NCBI RefSeq assembly: GCF_002354895.1
Contig: NZ_CP023439.1
Coordinates: 5,084,001 to 5,148,000, forward strand
Reading direction: 5' to 3'
Source: Thauera sp. K11
GTDB lineage: Bacteria > Pseudomonadota > Gammaproteobacteria > Burkholderiales > Rhodocyclaceae
DNA: 64,000 bases
This document shows, in pieces, positions 15,531 to 24,329 of the stretch. The position numbers and the translations under genes were made by a program. The notes below the pieces were generated by a model that made no database searches, was not told where the DNA came from, and saw only the letters and a program-made list of their open reading frames with translations. Numbering within the stretch: position 1 is the stretch's first letter; every line of letters begins with the position of its first letter.

Positions 15531-16703
15531 ATGGCCGAAACCTTCTTTTCTCCGTGCCCGCGCGGCCTCGAAGCACTGCTCGCCGACGAACTGCGCGCCC
15601 TCGGCGCGGCCGGTGCGGAAGCGGTGCATGGCGGCGTGATGTGGCACGGCGACTGGACGGCATGCTACCGCGCCAATCTCGAAAGCCGGATCGCGACCCG
15701 CGTGCTGTGGCAGGTGGCGCGCGGCCGCTACCGTGCCGAGGTCGACATCTACAAGCTCGCCTACGGCGCGACGTGGGCGAAGTGGTTCACCGCCGACGAC
15801 ACCATCCGCATCTACGTCACCGCGCAGAAGTCGCCGCTGAAGAGCCTGGAGTTCATCACGCTGCGCATCAAGGATGCGGTGTGCGACCACTTCCGCACCG
15901 TCGCCGGCCGGCGCCCGAGCGTGGACACGGCCGATCCCGCGGTGCGCATCCACGCCTTCCTGACCGCGGATATCGCGACGCTGTACATCGACACCTCGGG
16001 CGAGCCGCTGTACAAGCGCGGCTTCAAGCCCGCGGCGGTGGAGGCGCCGCTGAAGGAGAACCTGGCCGCCGGCATCCTGCTCCTCACCGGCTGGCAGCCG
16101 GGCGAGCCCCTGCTCGATCCGATGTGCGGCAGCGGCACCTTCCTGCTCGAAGCGGCGCAGATCGCCCTCGACATCGCCCCCGGCCTGGGGCGGCGTTTCG
16201 GCTTCGAGCGCCTTCGCCATGCAGACCGCGCGGCCTGGGCGGGCATCCGCCGCGCGGCGGAAGCGCGCCGCCAGGCGCCGCGCGAACTGGCCATCTTCGG
16301 CTCGGACATCGTCGGCGAGCAGTTGCGGCGCAGCCGCACCAATCTGGAGGCCGCCGGCCTGGCCGACTGCGTGAGCCTGGAGCGCGCCGACCTGCTTGAA
16401 CGCACGCCGCCCGCCCCCGCCGGCGTGATGGTGACGAATCCGCCCTACGGCGTGCGCATCGGCGAGGCCGAGGCGCTGGCGGCGCTCTATCCGCGCCTGG
16501 GCGACGCGCTCAAGCAGCGCTGGAGCGGCTGGCGCTGCTTCTTCTTCAGCGGCGATCCGGCGCTGCCCAAGCTGATCGGGCTGAAGGCGAGCCGCCGCAC
16601 GCCGCTGTTCAACGGTGCGCTGGAGTGCCGCCTGCTGGAATACCGCATGGTGGCGGGCAGCATGCGCGACCGCCCGCAGGCTGCGGCGGGCACGGACTCC
16701 TGA
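15531..16703 (+). CDS. rlmL: THUMP-domain rRNA guanine-N2 methyltransferase (RlmL N-terminal type)
   Basis: A 390-residue SAM-dependent RNA methyltransferase. The N-terminal ~165 residues are a ferredoxin-like plus THUMP RNA-binding module. The C-terminal half is a class I methyltransferase with the SAM loop DPMCGSGTFLLEA and the catalytic VTNPPYG motif (NPPY, for a base amino group). It matches the first half of E. coli RlmL, which makes m2G2445 in 23S rRNA, but lacks the second domain that makes m7G2069. The single-domain form is common in betaproteobacteria. The start at 15531 follows a GGAG 7 bp upstream. It is convergent with pilU, with a 7-bp gap between stop codons. The exact target base is inferred from the family. 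Confidence 0.85.
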   Translation: MAETFFSPCPRGLEALLADELRALGAAGAEAVHGGVMWHGDWTACYRANLESRIATRVLWQVARGRYRAEVDIYKLAYGATWAKWFTADDTIRIYVTAQKSPLKSLEFITLRIKDAVCDHFRTVAGRRPSVDTADPAVRIHAFLTADIATLYIDTSGEPLYKRGFKPAAVEAPLKENLAAGILLLTGWQPGEPLLDPMCGSGTFLLEAAQIALDIAPGLGRRFGFERLRHADRAAWAGIRRAAEARRQAPRELAIFGSDIVGEQLRRSRTNLEAAGLADCVSLERADLLERTPPAPAGVMVTNPPYGVRIGEAEALAALYPRLGDALKQRWSGWRCFFFSGDPALPKLIGLKASRRTPLFNGALECRLLEYRMVAGSMRDRPQAAAGTDS

Positions 16704-16710
16704 GGCGCGC

Positions 16711-17844
16711 TCAGACGATGTCCAGGTTCTGGATGCCGGCGCTCATGTCGCGCTCGCCGTGCCGGCTGTTGAGCTTGATCTGCAAGCGCAGGTCGTTCAC
16801 CGAGTCGGCATTGCGCAGCGCATCCTCGTAGGTGATGAGTTCGGTCTCGTAGAGTTCGAACAGCGCCTGGTCGAAGGTCTGCATGCCCAGCTCGCGCGAG
16901 CGTTTCATGATGTCCTTGATGCTCGGGATGTCGCCCTTGAAGATCAGGTCGGCGATCAGCGGCGAGTTGAGCAGGATCTCCACCGCCGGCACGCGGCCCT
17001 TGCGCTCCTTCATCGGCAGCAGGCGCTGCGACACCAGCGCGCGCAGGTTCAGCGACAGGTCCATCAGCAGTTGCTGGCGCCGGTCCTCGGGGAAGAAGTT
17101 GATGATGCGGTCGATCGCCTGGTTGGCGCTGTTGGCGTGCAGCGTGGCCAGGCACAGGTGGCCGGTCTCGGCGAAGGCGATCGCGTAGTCCATCGTCTCG
17201 CGGTCGCGGATCTCGCCCATCAGGATCACGTCCGGCGCCTGGCGCAGCGTGTTCTTCAGCGCGCTTTCCCAGGAGTCGGTGTCGATACCCAGCTCGCGCT
17301 GCGACACGATGCAGTTCTTGTGCGCGTGCACGAACTCGATCGGATCCTCGACGGTGATGATGTGGCCATAGGAGTTCTGGTTGCGGTAATCGACCATCGC
17401 CGCCAGCGAGGTCGTCTTGCCCGTGCCGGTGCCGCCGACGAAGATCACCAGCCCGCGCTTGGTCATCGCCACCTCGCTCAGCACCCGCGGCAGGCCCAGT
17501 TCCTCGAAGGTCGGGATGCGCTGCGGAATCGTGCGCAGCACCAGTGCGATGCGGCCCTGCTGCACGTAGGCGTTGGCGCGGAAGCGGCCGATGCCCGCCG
17601 GCGAGATGGCGAAGTTGCATTCCTTGGTGGCCTCGAACTCGGCCGCCTGGCGATCGTTCATGATCGCGCGCGCCAGTTCCGCCGTGTGCTGGGGCAGCAG
17701 CGGCTGGTTGGACTGCGGGACGATGCGGCCGTCGACCTTGATCGCGGGTGGAAAGCCGGCGTTGATGAAGAGGTCCGAGCCGTTCTTCTGCAGCATCAGC
17801 CGCAGCAGGTCGTGCATGAACTTGAGGGCCTGGTCGCGTTCCAT
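16711..17844 (-). CDS. pilU: Type IV pilus retraction ATPase PilU
   Basis: An accessory motor ATPase of twitching motility that works with PilT at the cytoplasmic base of type IV pili. The 377-residue protein has an N-terminal PAS-like domain, Walker A GGTGTGKTTS near 130, the Asp box, the Walker B-like DVILMGEIRD and the His box. The C-terminus is somewhat longer than in PilT, as usual in PilU. The start at 17844 follows AGGAG 6 bp upstream; an ATG further upstream would overlap the intergenic region. It lies 71 bp after pilT on the same strand, the standard pilTU order. Its chemosensory controller, the Pil-Chp operon, is encoded about 10 kb away. Confidence 0.95.
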   Translation of the reverse strand: MERDQALKFMHDLLRLMLQKNGSDLFINAGFPPAIKVDGRIVPQSNQPLLPQHTAELARAIMNDRQAAEFEATKECNFAISPAGIGRFRANAYVQQGRIALVLRTIPQRIPTFEELGLPRVLSEVAMTKRGLVIFVGGTGTGKTTSLAAMVDYRNQNSYGHIITVEDPIEFVHAHKNCIVSQRELGIDTDSWESALKNTLRQAPDVILMGEIRDRETMDYAIAFAETGHLCLATLHANSANQAIDRIINFFPEDRRQQLLMDLSLNLRALVSQRLLPMKERKGRVPAVEILLNSPLIADLIFKGDIPSIKDIMKRSRELGMQTFDQALFELYETELITYEDALRNADSVNDLRLQIKLNSRHGERDMSAGIQNLDIV

Positions 17845-17915
17845 TTGGGGCTCCTGGCCGCACGGGCGGCCATGCATGTGGTTCGGCGAAGCCGTTCGGG
17901 CCTCGCCGCCGGCGT

Positions 17916-18959
17916 TCAACTGGCGAAATTATCCTTGTTCTGCGCACGCACGCGGGCCTCGGCGGCCGACACCACGTTGCGCCGCACGAGATCGGCCAGG
18001 CACTGGTCCAGCGTCTGCATGCCCACGTTCTGGCCGGTCTGGATCGACGAGTACATCTGCGCGATCTTGTTCTCGCGGATCAGGTTGCGGATGGCGGGGG
18101 TGCCGATCATGATCTCGTGCGCCGCCACCCGGCCGGCGCCGTCCTTGGTCTTCAGCAGCGTCTGCGAGATCACTGCGCGCAGCGATTCCGACAGCATGGA
18201 GCGCACCATGTCCTTTTCCGCCGCCGGGAAGACGTCGACGATGCGGTCGATGGTCTTGGCCGCCGACGAGGTGTGCAGCGTGCCGAACACCAGGTGGCCG
18301 GTCTCGGCCGCGGTCAGCGCCAGGCGGATGGTTTCGAGGTCGCGCATTTCGCCCACCAGGATCACGTCCGGGTCCTCGCGCAGCGCGGCGCGCAGCGCGT
18401 TGTTGAAGGACATCGTGTCGCGGTGCACCTCGCGCTGGTTGATCAGGCTGCGCTTGGATTCATGCACGAATTCGATCGGGTCCTCGACGGTGAGGATGTG
18501 GCCGTATTCGTTCTCGTTGATGTAGTCGACCATCGCCGCCAGCGTGGTCGACTTGCCCGAGCCGGTGGGCCCGGTGACGAGCACGATGCCGCGCGGCTGG
18601 TCGGCGATCTCCTTGAAGATCTTCGGGCAGTTGAGTTCCTCGAGCGTCAGCACCTTGGACGGAATGGTCCGGAACACCGCGCCCGCGCCGCGGTTCTGGT
18701 TGAACGCATTGACGCGGAAGCGCGCGAGGTTGGGCACCGCGAACGAGAAGTCGCACTCCCAGCTCTCCTCGTACTGCTTGCGCTGCGCATCGTTCATGAT
18801 GTCGTACACCATGGCGTGCACGTCCTTGTGTTCCATGGGCGGCAGGTTGATGCGGCGCACGTCGCCGTGCACGCGGATCATCGGCGGAAGGCCGGCCGAG
18901 AGGTGGAGGTCGGAAGCCTTGTTCTTGACCGCGAAGGCGAGCAGTTCGGTGATGTCCAT
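17916..18959 (-). CDS. pilT: Type IV pilus retraction ATPase PilT
   Basis: The principal pilus retraction motor, a hexameric ATPase. The 347 residues include Walker A GPTGSGKSTT near 133, the acid box DPIEFVHESK, Walker B DVILVGEMRD, the His box (GHLVFGTLHT) and the C-terminal AIRNLIRE motif needed for retraction. The MDITELLAFAV start is the typical PilT N-terminus and fixes the ATG at 18959, although no strong ribosome site precedes it. It is divergent from yggS. The 48 bp before its start carry a G-run-rich block on the plus strand (18963-18987) and overlapping -10-like hexamers for both directions (minus-strand TATAGC at 19005-19010). Confidence 0.96.
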   Translation of the reverse strand: MDITELLAFAVKNKASDLHLSAGLPPMIRVHGDVRRINLPPMEHKDVHAMVYDIMNDAQRKQYEESWECDFSFAVPNLARFRVNAFNQNRGAGAVFRTIPSKVLTLEELNCPKIFKEIADQPRGIVLVTGPTGSGKSTTLAAMVDYINENEYGHILTVEDPIEFVHESKRSLINQREVHRDTMSFNNALRAALREDPDVILVGEMRDLETIRLALTAAETGHLVFGTLHTSSAAKTIDRIVDVFPAAEKDMVRSMLSESLRAVISQTLLKTKDGAGRVAAHEIMIGTPAIRNLIRENKIAQMYSSIQTGQNVGMQTLDQCLADLVRRNVVSAAEARVRAQNKDNFAS

Positions 18960-19003
18960 GTCGGGAGGTCGGGCGGTGGGCGAGGGGAGGTCCTGGGTGC
19001 CGA

Positions 19004-19012
19004 TGCTATACT
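19004..19012 (+). promoter_or_regulatory. Extended -10 promoter element for yggS
   Basis: TGCTATACT is a full extended -10 (TG-n-TATACT) 38 bp before the yggS ATG, with no clear -35, as such promoters allow. On the opposite strand the same bases give TATAGC facing pilT, so the two divergent promoters may overlap and compete. Confidence 0.55.
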
Positions 19013-19050
19013 GCCGGCGCTCCGTCCAGCATGAAAATGACCACGGATAT

Positions 19051-19758
19051 ATGACATTAATCACTGCCAACCTGCAAGCCGTGCGCGGCCGCATCGTCCG
19101 CGCCGCGCAGGCCGCCGGCCGCGATCCCGCATCCGTCGCACTGCTGGCGGTGAGCAAGACCTGGCCCGCCGGGGCGGTGCGCGAGGCGGCCGCGGCCGGC
19201 CAGCGCGCCTTCGGCGAGAACTACGTGCAGGAAGGCGCGGACAAGGCCGCGGCGCTTGCCGCGCTGGGGCTCGAATGGCATTTCATCGGCCCCCTGCAGA
19301 GCAACAAGACGCGGCCGGTGGCGAACGCCTTCGACTGGGTGCACAGCATCGACCGCCTGAAGATCGCCGAGCGCCTGTCGGCCCAGCGCGACGTGCATCT
19401 GCCGCCGCTGAACGTGTGCATCCAGGTCAATGTCAGCGGTGAGGACAGCAAGAGCGGCGTGGCGCCCGGGCAGGCGCGGGAACTGGCTCGCGCGGTGGCC
19501 GTGCTGCCGCGGCTGCGGCTGCGGGGCCTGATGTGCATCCCCGAGCCGACCGCCGACGAGGCGCTGCTGCGCAGCCGCTTCGCCGCGCTGCGCACGCTCA
19601 AGGAGGCGCTGGCGGCCGACGGGCTGGCGCTCGACACGCTGTCGATGGGCATGTCGCACGACCTCGAGGCGGCGATCGCCGAGGGGGCGACCATCGTGCG
19701 TGTGGGCACCGCCATCTTCGGCACCCGCGCGGCGGCCGGCCCGGTGGCGGCGGTCTGA
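19051..19758 (+). CDS. yggS: YggS/PROSC pyridoxal phosphate homeostasis protein
   Basis: A 235-residue PLP-binding TIM-barrel protein that buffers pyridoxal phosphate and has no known catalytic activity. Seen are the PLP-binding Lys in LLAVSKTWP, the FGENYVQEG and FIGPLQSNK segments, VNVSGEDSKSG and the C-terminal GMSHDLEAAI and VRVGTAIFG motifs. Length matches the family. It heads the plus-strand run yggS-proC-yggT-yggU beside pilT, an order conserved in many beta- and gammaproteobacteria. A 7-codon reading frame starting at 19031 ends with its TGA overlapping this ATG; whether it is translated is unknown. Confidence 0.94.
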   Translation: MTLITANLQAVRGRIVRAAQAAGRDPASVALLAVSKTWPAGAVREAAAAGQRAFGENYVQEGADKAAALAALGLEWHFIGPLQSNKTRPVANAFDWVHSIDRLKIAERLSAQRDVHLPPLNVCIQVNVSGEDSKSGVAPGQARELARAVAVLPRLRLRGLMCIPEPTADEALLRSRFAALRTLKEALAADGLALDTLSMGMSHDLEAAIAEGATIVRVGTAIFGTRAAAGPVAAV

Positions 19759-19840
19759 TGCCCGCGGCGGCCAGGCCCGGCATGCGGCGGACGGCGGAAC
19801 GATCCGGACACGAATCCTGAAGGCTGAAAGAGAGATACCC

Positions 19841-20665
19841 ATGAAAATTACCTTCCTCGGCGGCGGCAACATGGCCGCGGCGCTGATCGGCGGCATGGTC
19901 GAGCGCGGCTTCGCGGCCGCCGGCCTGCAGGTGGTCGATCTCGGTGCGGAGACGCGCCAGCGCCTGGCGGCCCGCTTCGGCGTGCGCACGGTCGAATCCT
20001 TCGACGATGCGGCGCTGGCCTGCGACGCGATCGTGCTGGCGGTCAAGCCGCAGCAGATGCGCGCGGCGCTCGCGCAGCTCGCCGGCCGCCTGTCCGGCCA
20101 ACTGGTCATCAGCATCGCCGCCGGCCTGCGCATCGCCGACATCGCGCGCTGGCTCGGCGCCGGCGGCGCGCCGTACGCGCGCATCGTGCGCTGCATGCCC
20201 AACACGCCGGCCCTGATCGGCGCCGGCGTCACCGGCCTGTATGCCGACCCTTCGGTCGATGCGGCCGGGCGCGAGGCCGCCGCGCGCATCCTGTCGGCGG
20301 TCGGCAGCGTGGTGTGGGGCGCCGACGAGGCCGCGATCGACGGCGTCACCGCGGTATCGGGCAGCGGTCCGGCCTACGTGTTCCACTTCATCGAGGCGCT
20401 GGAAGCCGCCGGGCGCTCGTTCGGCTTCGACGAACAGACCGCGCGCCGGCTGGCGCTCGACACCGTGACGGGCGCGGCCAGGCTGGCGGCGGCGTCCGAC
20501 GAGCCGCCCGGCGTGCTGCGCGAACGGGTCACCTCCAAGGGCGGCACCACCGAGGCGGCGCTGGCGAGCCTCGCGGCGGCGGGCTGGCACGACGCCCTCG
20601 TCGCCGCGGTGCAGGCGGCCGCGGCGCGCGGCCGCGAGCTTGGCGAGCAGTTGGGCAAGGATTGA
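19841..20665 (+). CDS. proC: Pyrroline-5-carboxylate reductase
   Basis: Catalyses the last step of proline synthesis, NAD(P)H reduction of pyrroline-5-carboxylate. The 274 residues open with the dinucleotide motif FLGGGNMAAALIGG. They continue with VLAVKPQQM, the CMPNTPALIGAG segment, the substrate-binding AVSGSGPAYVFHF motif and the C-terminal VTSKGGTTEAAL signature. Length is typical. The ATG at 19841 is preceded by an AAAGAGAG ribosome site. It lies 82 bp after yggS and runs directly into yggT. Confidence 0.97.
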   Translation: MKITFLGGGNMAAALIGGMVERGFAAAGLQVVDLGAETRQRLAARFGVRTVESFDDAALACDAIVLAVKPQQMRAALAQLAGRLSGQLVISIAAGLRIADIARWLGAGGAPYARIVRCMPNTPALIGAGVTGLYADPSVDAAGREAAARILSAVGSVVWGADEAAIDGVTAVSGSGPAYVFHFIEALEAAGRSFGFDEQTARRLALDTVTGAARLAAASDEPPGVLRERVTSKGGTTEAALASLAAAGWHDALVAAVQAAAARGRELGEQLGKD

Positions 20666-20672
20666 GGCGGCG

Positions 20673-21254
20673 ATGCTTGCGAACATCCTGCTGCTGATCC
20701 TCGATGCCGGCGGCGGCTTCCTGACGCTGATGCTGCTGGCGCGCTTCTTCATGCAATGGCAGCGCGTCTCCTTCCGCAACCAGGTGGGCCATTTCGTCGT
20801 CAGCACCACCGACTGGATCGTGCTGCCGCTGCGGCGCTTCGTGCCCGGCCTGTTCGGGCTCGACCTGGCCAGCCTGCTGCCGGCCTGGGTGGTGCAGGTC
20901 CTGCTGGTGTTCACCGAACTGGTGCTGAACGGCGCCGTCTTCGGCAGCAATCCGGTCTCGGTCATGCTGGGGCTGTGGGGCATCGGCCTCGTCGAGCTGC
21001 TGCGGATGGCGCTCTATCTGGTGTTCGCGGTGGTGCTGATGTCGGCGGTGCTGTCCTGGGTGAGTCCCCACGGGCCGGCGGCGCCGGTGCTGAACGCGCT
21101 CGCCGCGCCCTTCCTGAAGCCCTTCCGCAGGCTGATCCCGACCGTCGCCAACGTCGACCTGTCGCCGCTGGTGCTGCTGCTGGTGCTGCAGATCCTGCTG
21201 ATGGTCATCGGCGGCCTGCGCAACAACTTCGCCTTGCTGCTGTTCGGCAACTGA
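20673..21254 (+). CDS. yggT: YggT-family integral membrane protein
   Basis: A 193-residue protein with two YGGT repeats, each with a pair of hydrophobic helices: about 5-95 (with the RFFMQWQRV motif and the LRRFVPG loop) and about 105-190 (with the MSAVLSWVSP and LKPFRRLIPT segments). The ATG at 20673 follows GAGG 6 bp upstream and gives the hydrophobic N-terminus. Function in bacteria is poorly defined; homologues affect osmotic tolerance or division-plane and thylakoid organisation. It begins 7 bp after proC and ends 4 bp before yggU, so it is cotranscribed. Confidence 0.9.
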   Translation: MLANILLLILDAGGGFLTLMLLARFFMQWQRVSFRNQVGHFVVSTTDWIVLPLRRFVPGLFGLDLASLLPAWVVQVLLVFTELVLNGAVFGSNPVSVMLGLWGIGLVELLRMALYLVFAVVLMSAVLSWVSPHGPAAPVLNALAAPFLKPFRRLIPTVANVDLSPLVLLLVLQILLMVIGGLRNNFALLLFGN

Positions 21255-21258
21255 GATC

Positions 21259-21570
21259 ATGCAGGCTTCCGGTACGGCAGGCTGGCTGCGCGTCGCGTCC
21301 GACGGCGGCGTCGTGCTGAGCCTGCACATCCAGCCCGGCGCCAAACAGACCGGCTTTGCCGGCCTGCACGGCGAGGCGATGAAGATCCGCCTTGCCGCGC
21401 CGCCGGTGGATGGCAAGGCCAATGCGGCGCTGTGCGCCTTCCTGGCGCAGTTCTGCGGCGTGCCGAAATCGGCTGTCACGCTGGTGAGCGGCGAGACCTC
21501 GCGCGCGAAGCGCGTACGCATCGACGCGCCGCAGTCCGCCGTGGTCGACAAGCTGCGCGCGCTGGGCTGA
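21259..21570 (+). CDS. yggU: YggU family protein (DUF167)
   Basis: A 103-residue conserved protein of the YggU/DUF167 family, of unknown biochemical role. The family signatures are seen: VQPGAK-like HIQPGAKQTGF near 24, KIRLAAPPVDGKANAAL in the centre, and SGETSRAKRVRI in the C-terminal half. It begins 4 bp after the yggT stop, and its own stop is convergent with the pyrC' stop with one base between them. Confidence 0.9.
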   Translation: MQASGTAGWLRVASDGGVVLSLHIQPGAKQTGFAGLHGEAMKIRLAAPPVDGKANAALCAFLAQFCGVPKSAVTLVSGETSRAKRVRIDAPQSAVVDKLRALG

Positions 21571-21571
21571 T

Positions 21572-22852
21572 TCAGCCCTCGAACATCACCTGGCCTTCGA
21601 CCAGGGTGTAGCGCACCTTGCCGGGCAGTTCCATGCCCAGGAAAGGCGTGTTCTTGCCCTGGCTGCGCAGCCCGTCGCGGCTGATGGCGACGTGTGCGGC
21701 GGGATCGAACACGCAGACGTCCGCGCGCGCGCCGGCCGACAGATGGCCGGCCTTGGTGATGCCGACGATGCGCGCCGCATCCGAGGTGATGCGCGCGAGG
21801 CCGTCGCCCAGCGACAGGCCGGCGCGCCCGGCCCATTTCAGCGTCAGCGGCAGCAGCAGCTCCAGGCCGGTGGCGCCGGGTTCGGATTCGGAAAACGGCG
21901 CCTGCTTGCCGTCGTCATCCACCGGGGTGTGGTCGGAGCACAGCGCGTTGATGCGGCCCTCGGCCAGCCCGCGGCACAGCGCCTCGCGGTCGCGCTGGCT
22001 GCGCAGCGGTGGCACGAGATGGCAGTTGGCATCGAAATAGCCGATGTCCATGTCGCACAGATGCAGGTGGTTGATCGACACGTCGCAGCTCACTTCGATG
22101 CCGTCGGCCCGGGCCTGGTCGATCAGTTCCAGGCCCGCCGCGCTGGACAGGCGGGTGATGTGCAGGTGCGCGCCGGTGATCTTCGCCAGTTGCAGATAGG
22201 TGTACAGCGCCACCGTCTCGGCGGCGACCGGAATCCCCGCCAGCCCGAGGCGGGTGGCGACTTCGCCGTCGTGCGCATGGCCGTCGCGCGACAGGAAGGG
22301 CGCGATCGGCTGCAGCCAGACGCGGAAGCCGAAGGTCGCCGCATATTGCAGCGCACGCATCAGCACGGTGTTGTCGACCACCGGCACGTTGGCCTGCGAG
22401 AAGGCCACGCAGCCGGCCTCGACCAGCTCGGCCATCTCGGACAGGCGCTCGCCCTTCAGGCCGATGGTGAGCGCGCCGACCGGATACACGTGCGCGCGGT
22501 TGAGCTTCTTCGCGCGGTAGCACAGCATCTCGACGAGGCCGGGTTCGTCCAGCGCCGGATCGGTGTCGGGCGGGATCGCCAGGCTGGTCACGCCGCCGGC
22601 CATCGCCGCATCCATCTCGGATTCCAGCGTCGCGCGGTATTCGAAGCCCGGTTCGCGCAGGCGCGCGGCGAGGTCGATGAAACCGGGCGCGACCACCAGC
22701 CCGGAGGCGTCGATGACGCGCTCCGCCTCGAAGCCGTCCGGCGCCGGGCCGAGGGCGACGACCTTGCCGCCGGCCACGTACAGGTCCTGCACGCGGTCGA
22801 TGCGGTTGGCCGGATCGACGACGCGGCCGTTGGAAATCAGGATCTTCTTCAT
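21572..22852 (-). CDS. pyrC': Dihydroorotase-like protein lacking the metal-binding histidines (PyrC')
   Basis: A 426-residue amidohydrolase-fold protein of the type-I dihydroorotase family. In active enzymes the first metal ligands read DLHVHLREPG; here the same place (residues 60-69) reads DLAARLREPG, so both histidines are replaced by Ala and Arg. This is the state of the non-catalytic pseudo-dihydroorotase of Pseudomonas, which is needed to assemble the aspartate carbamoyltransferase dodecamer. It starts 10 bp after pyrB on the same strand with a GGAAGG ribosome site overlapping the pyrB stop, consistent with equimolar production. It most likely has a structural role with PyrB, and a true dihydroorotase should be encoded elsewhere. 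Confidence 0.9.
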   Translation of the reverse strand: MKKILISNGRVVDPANRIDRVQDLYVAGGKVVALGPAPDGFEAERVIDASGLVVAPGFIDLAARLREPGFEYRATLESEMDAAMAGGVTSLAIPPDTDPALDEPGLVEMLCYRAKKLNRAHVYPVGALTIGLKGERLSEMAELVEAGCVAFSQANVPVVDNTVLMRALQYAATFGFRVWLQPIAPFLSRDGHAHDGEVATRLGLAGIPVAAETVALYTYLQLAKITGAHLHITRLSSAAGLELIDQARADGIEVSCDVSINHLHLCDMDIGYFDANCHLVPPLRSQRDREALCRGLAEGRINALCSDHTPVDDDGKQAPFSESEPGATGLELLLPLTLKWAGRAGLSLGDGLARITSDAARIVGITKAGHLSAGARADVCVFDPAAHVAISRDGLRSQGKNTPFLGMELPGKVRYTLVEGQVMFEG

Positions 22853-22862
22853 GCGCCCTTCC

Positions 22863-23822
22863 TCAGTTGCTGCCCAGCATGCTCATCACCGCCATGCGCA
22901 CCGCGATGCCGAAGGTCACCTGCGGCAGGATCACCGCCTGCGCGCCGTCGGCGACCGCGGAATCGATCTCCACGCCGCGGTTCATCGGCCCGGGGTGCAT
23001 CACGATCGCGTCGGGCCTGGCCAGCGCGAGCTTGTCGGCGGTCAGGCCCCAGATCTTGAAATACTCCTGCGGCGTCGGCAGCAGCGCGCCGTGCATGCGC
23101 TCGTTCTGCAGGCGCAGCATCATCACCACGTCCACGCCCCTGAGCCCTTCACGCATGTCGTTGAACACGCGCACGCCGAGCTTTTCGACCTCGGTGGGCA
23201 GCAGCGTCCTGGGGCCGATCACGCGCACTTCGGGCACGCCCAGCGTGGTCAGCGCTGCGATCTGGCTGCGCGCCACGCGCGAGTGCATGACGTCGCCGAC
23301 GATCGCGACCGTCAGGTTGGTGAAGTCCTTCTTGAAATGGCGGATGGTGTACATGTCGAGCAGGCCCTGCGTCGGGTGCGCATGGCGCCCGTCGCCGGCA
23401 TTGACGACGTGGATGTGGTCGCGCCCGGTGGCCTGCAGGTGCTGCGCGATCAGCACCGGCGCGCCGCTGGCGGCGTGGCGCACGACGAACATGTCGGCCT
23501 GCATCGCGCACAGGTTGTCGATCGTGTCGAGCAGGCTCTCGCCCTTGGCGGCGGAACTGGTGGTGATGTTGAGATTCACCACGTCGGCCGACAGCCGCTT
23601 GGCGGCGATCTCGAAGGTGGTGCGGGTGCGCGTCGAGTTCTCGAAGAACAGGTTGAACACGCTCTTGCCGCGCAGCAGCGGCAGCTTCTTCACCTCGCGC
23701 TCGGCCACCTCGGTGAAGGGCGCGGCGGTGTCGAGGATGGTGTCGATGATGTCGCGCGGCAGGCCGTCCAGCGTGAGCAGGTGCTGCAGTTCGCCGTGCT
23801 TGTTCAGTTGAGGGTTGCGCAT
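22863..23822 (-). CDS. pyrB: Aspartate carbamoyltransferase catalytic chain
   Basis: Condenses carbamoyl phosphate and aspartate to N-carbamoylaspartate, the committed step of pyrimidine synthesis. The 319 residues show the carbamoyl-phosphate loop [13 protein letters not shown] near 60, the second-subunit loop SSAAKGES, the HPTQGLLD motif near 145 and the C-terminal [12 protein letters not shown] segment. It is followed 10 bp later by the pseudo-dihydroorotase gene and preceded 3 bp earlier by pyrR. No pyrI regulatory chain is present, matching the class A enzymes that pair with dihydroorotase-like subunits. Confidence 0.97.
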   Translation of the reverse strand: MRNPQLNKHGELQHLLTLDGLPRDIIDTILDTAAPFTEVAEREVKKLPLLRGKSVFNLFFENSTRTRTTFEIAAKRLSADVVNLNITTSSAAKGESLLDTIDNLCAMQADMFVVRHAASGAPVLIAQHLQATGRDHIHVVNAGDGRHAHPTQGLLDMYTIRHFKKDFTNLTVAIVGDVMHSRVARSQIAALTTLGVPEVRVIGPRTLLPTEVEKLGVRVFNDMREGLRGVDVVMMLRLQNERMHGALLPTPQEYFKIWGLTADKLALARPDAIVMHPGPMNRGVEIDSAVADGAQAVILPQVTFGIAVRMAVMSMLGSN

Positions 23823-23825
23823 CGG

Positions 23826-24329
23826 TCAGCCTCGGCTCGTCAACTGCAGGGTCAGCGTGCCGTCGGCGGCGCGCTGCAGTTCCAGGGTCTGCGCCGCCGG
23901 CAGCGGCTCGGCCAGCGTGTGGGCGCAGTAGCGCGCGGCGATGGGCAGTTCGCGGCCGCCGCGGTCGACCAGCACCGCCAGGTCGACGCGCGCCGGCCGG
24001 CCGAAATCGAACAGTTCGTTGAGTGCCGCCCGCGTCGTGCGGCCGGTGTAGAGCACGTCGTCGACCAGGATCACCGGCGCACCGTCGACGCCGAACGGGA
24101 TGTCGGTGCGCTGCGGGCGCGCGTGCAGCCCCTTGCTGGCGTAGTCGTCGCGGTAGAAGGACACGTCGATCGCACCCAGCGGCGCGCGGATGCCGAGCAG
24201 CGCATGCAGGCGCTCGGCCAGCCACAGGCCGCCGGTATGGATGCCGACCAGCACGGTGCCGGCGGTGACATGGGGGCGGATCTGCTCGGCCAGCTCGCGG
24301 CAGAGCGCTTCGGCGTCAGGGGTTTGCAT
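23826..24329 (-). CDS. pyrR: PyrR-type phosphoribosyltransferase / uracil phosphoribosyltransferase
   Basis: A 167-residue type I phosphoribosyltransferase with the PRPP-binding signature [15 protein letters not shown] near 95 and the YRDDYASKG loop near 60. In Bacillus, PyrR is an RNA-binding attenuator with some UPRTase activity. In proteobacteria it is encoded in this same pyrR-pyrB-pyrC' order, and its regulatory role is less clear. No attenuator structure is visible here, because its start overlaps ruvX by 14 bp and there is no leader. It may act as an enzyme or as an antiterminator for an upstream site not seen. Confidence 0.92.
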   Translation of the reverse strand: MQTPDAEALCRELAEQIRPHVTAGTVLVGIHTGGLWLAERLHALLGIRAPLGAIDVSFYRDDYASKGLHARPQRTDIPFGVDGAPVILVDDVLYTGRTTRAALNELFDFGRPARVDLAVLVDRGGRELPIAARYCAHTLAEPLPAAQTLELQRAADGTLTLQLTSRG

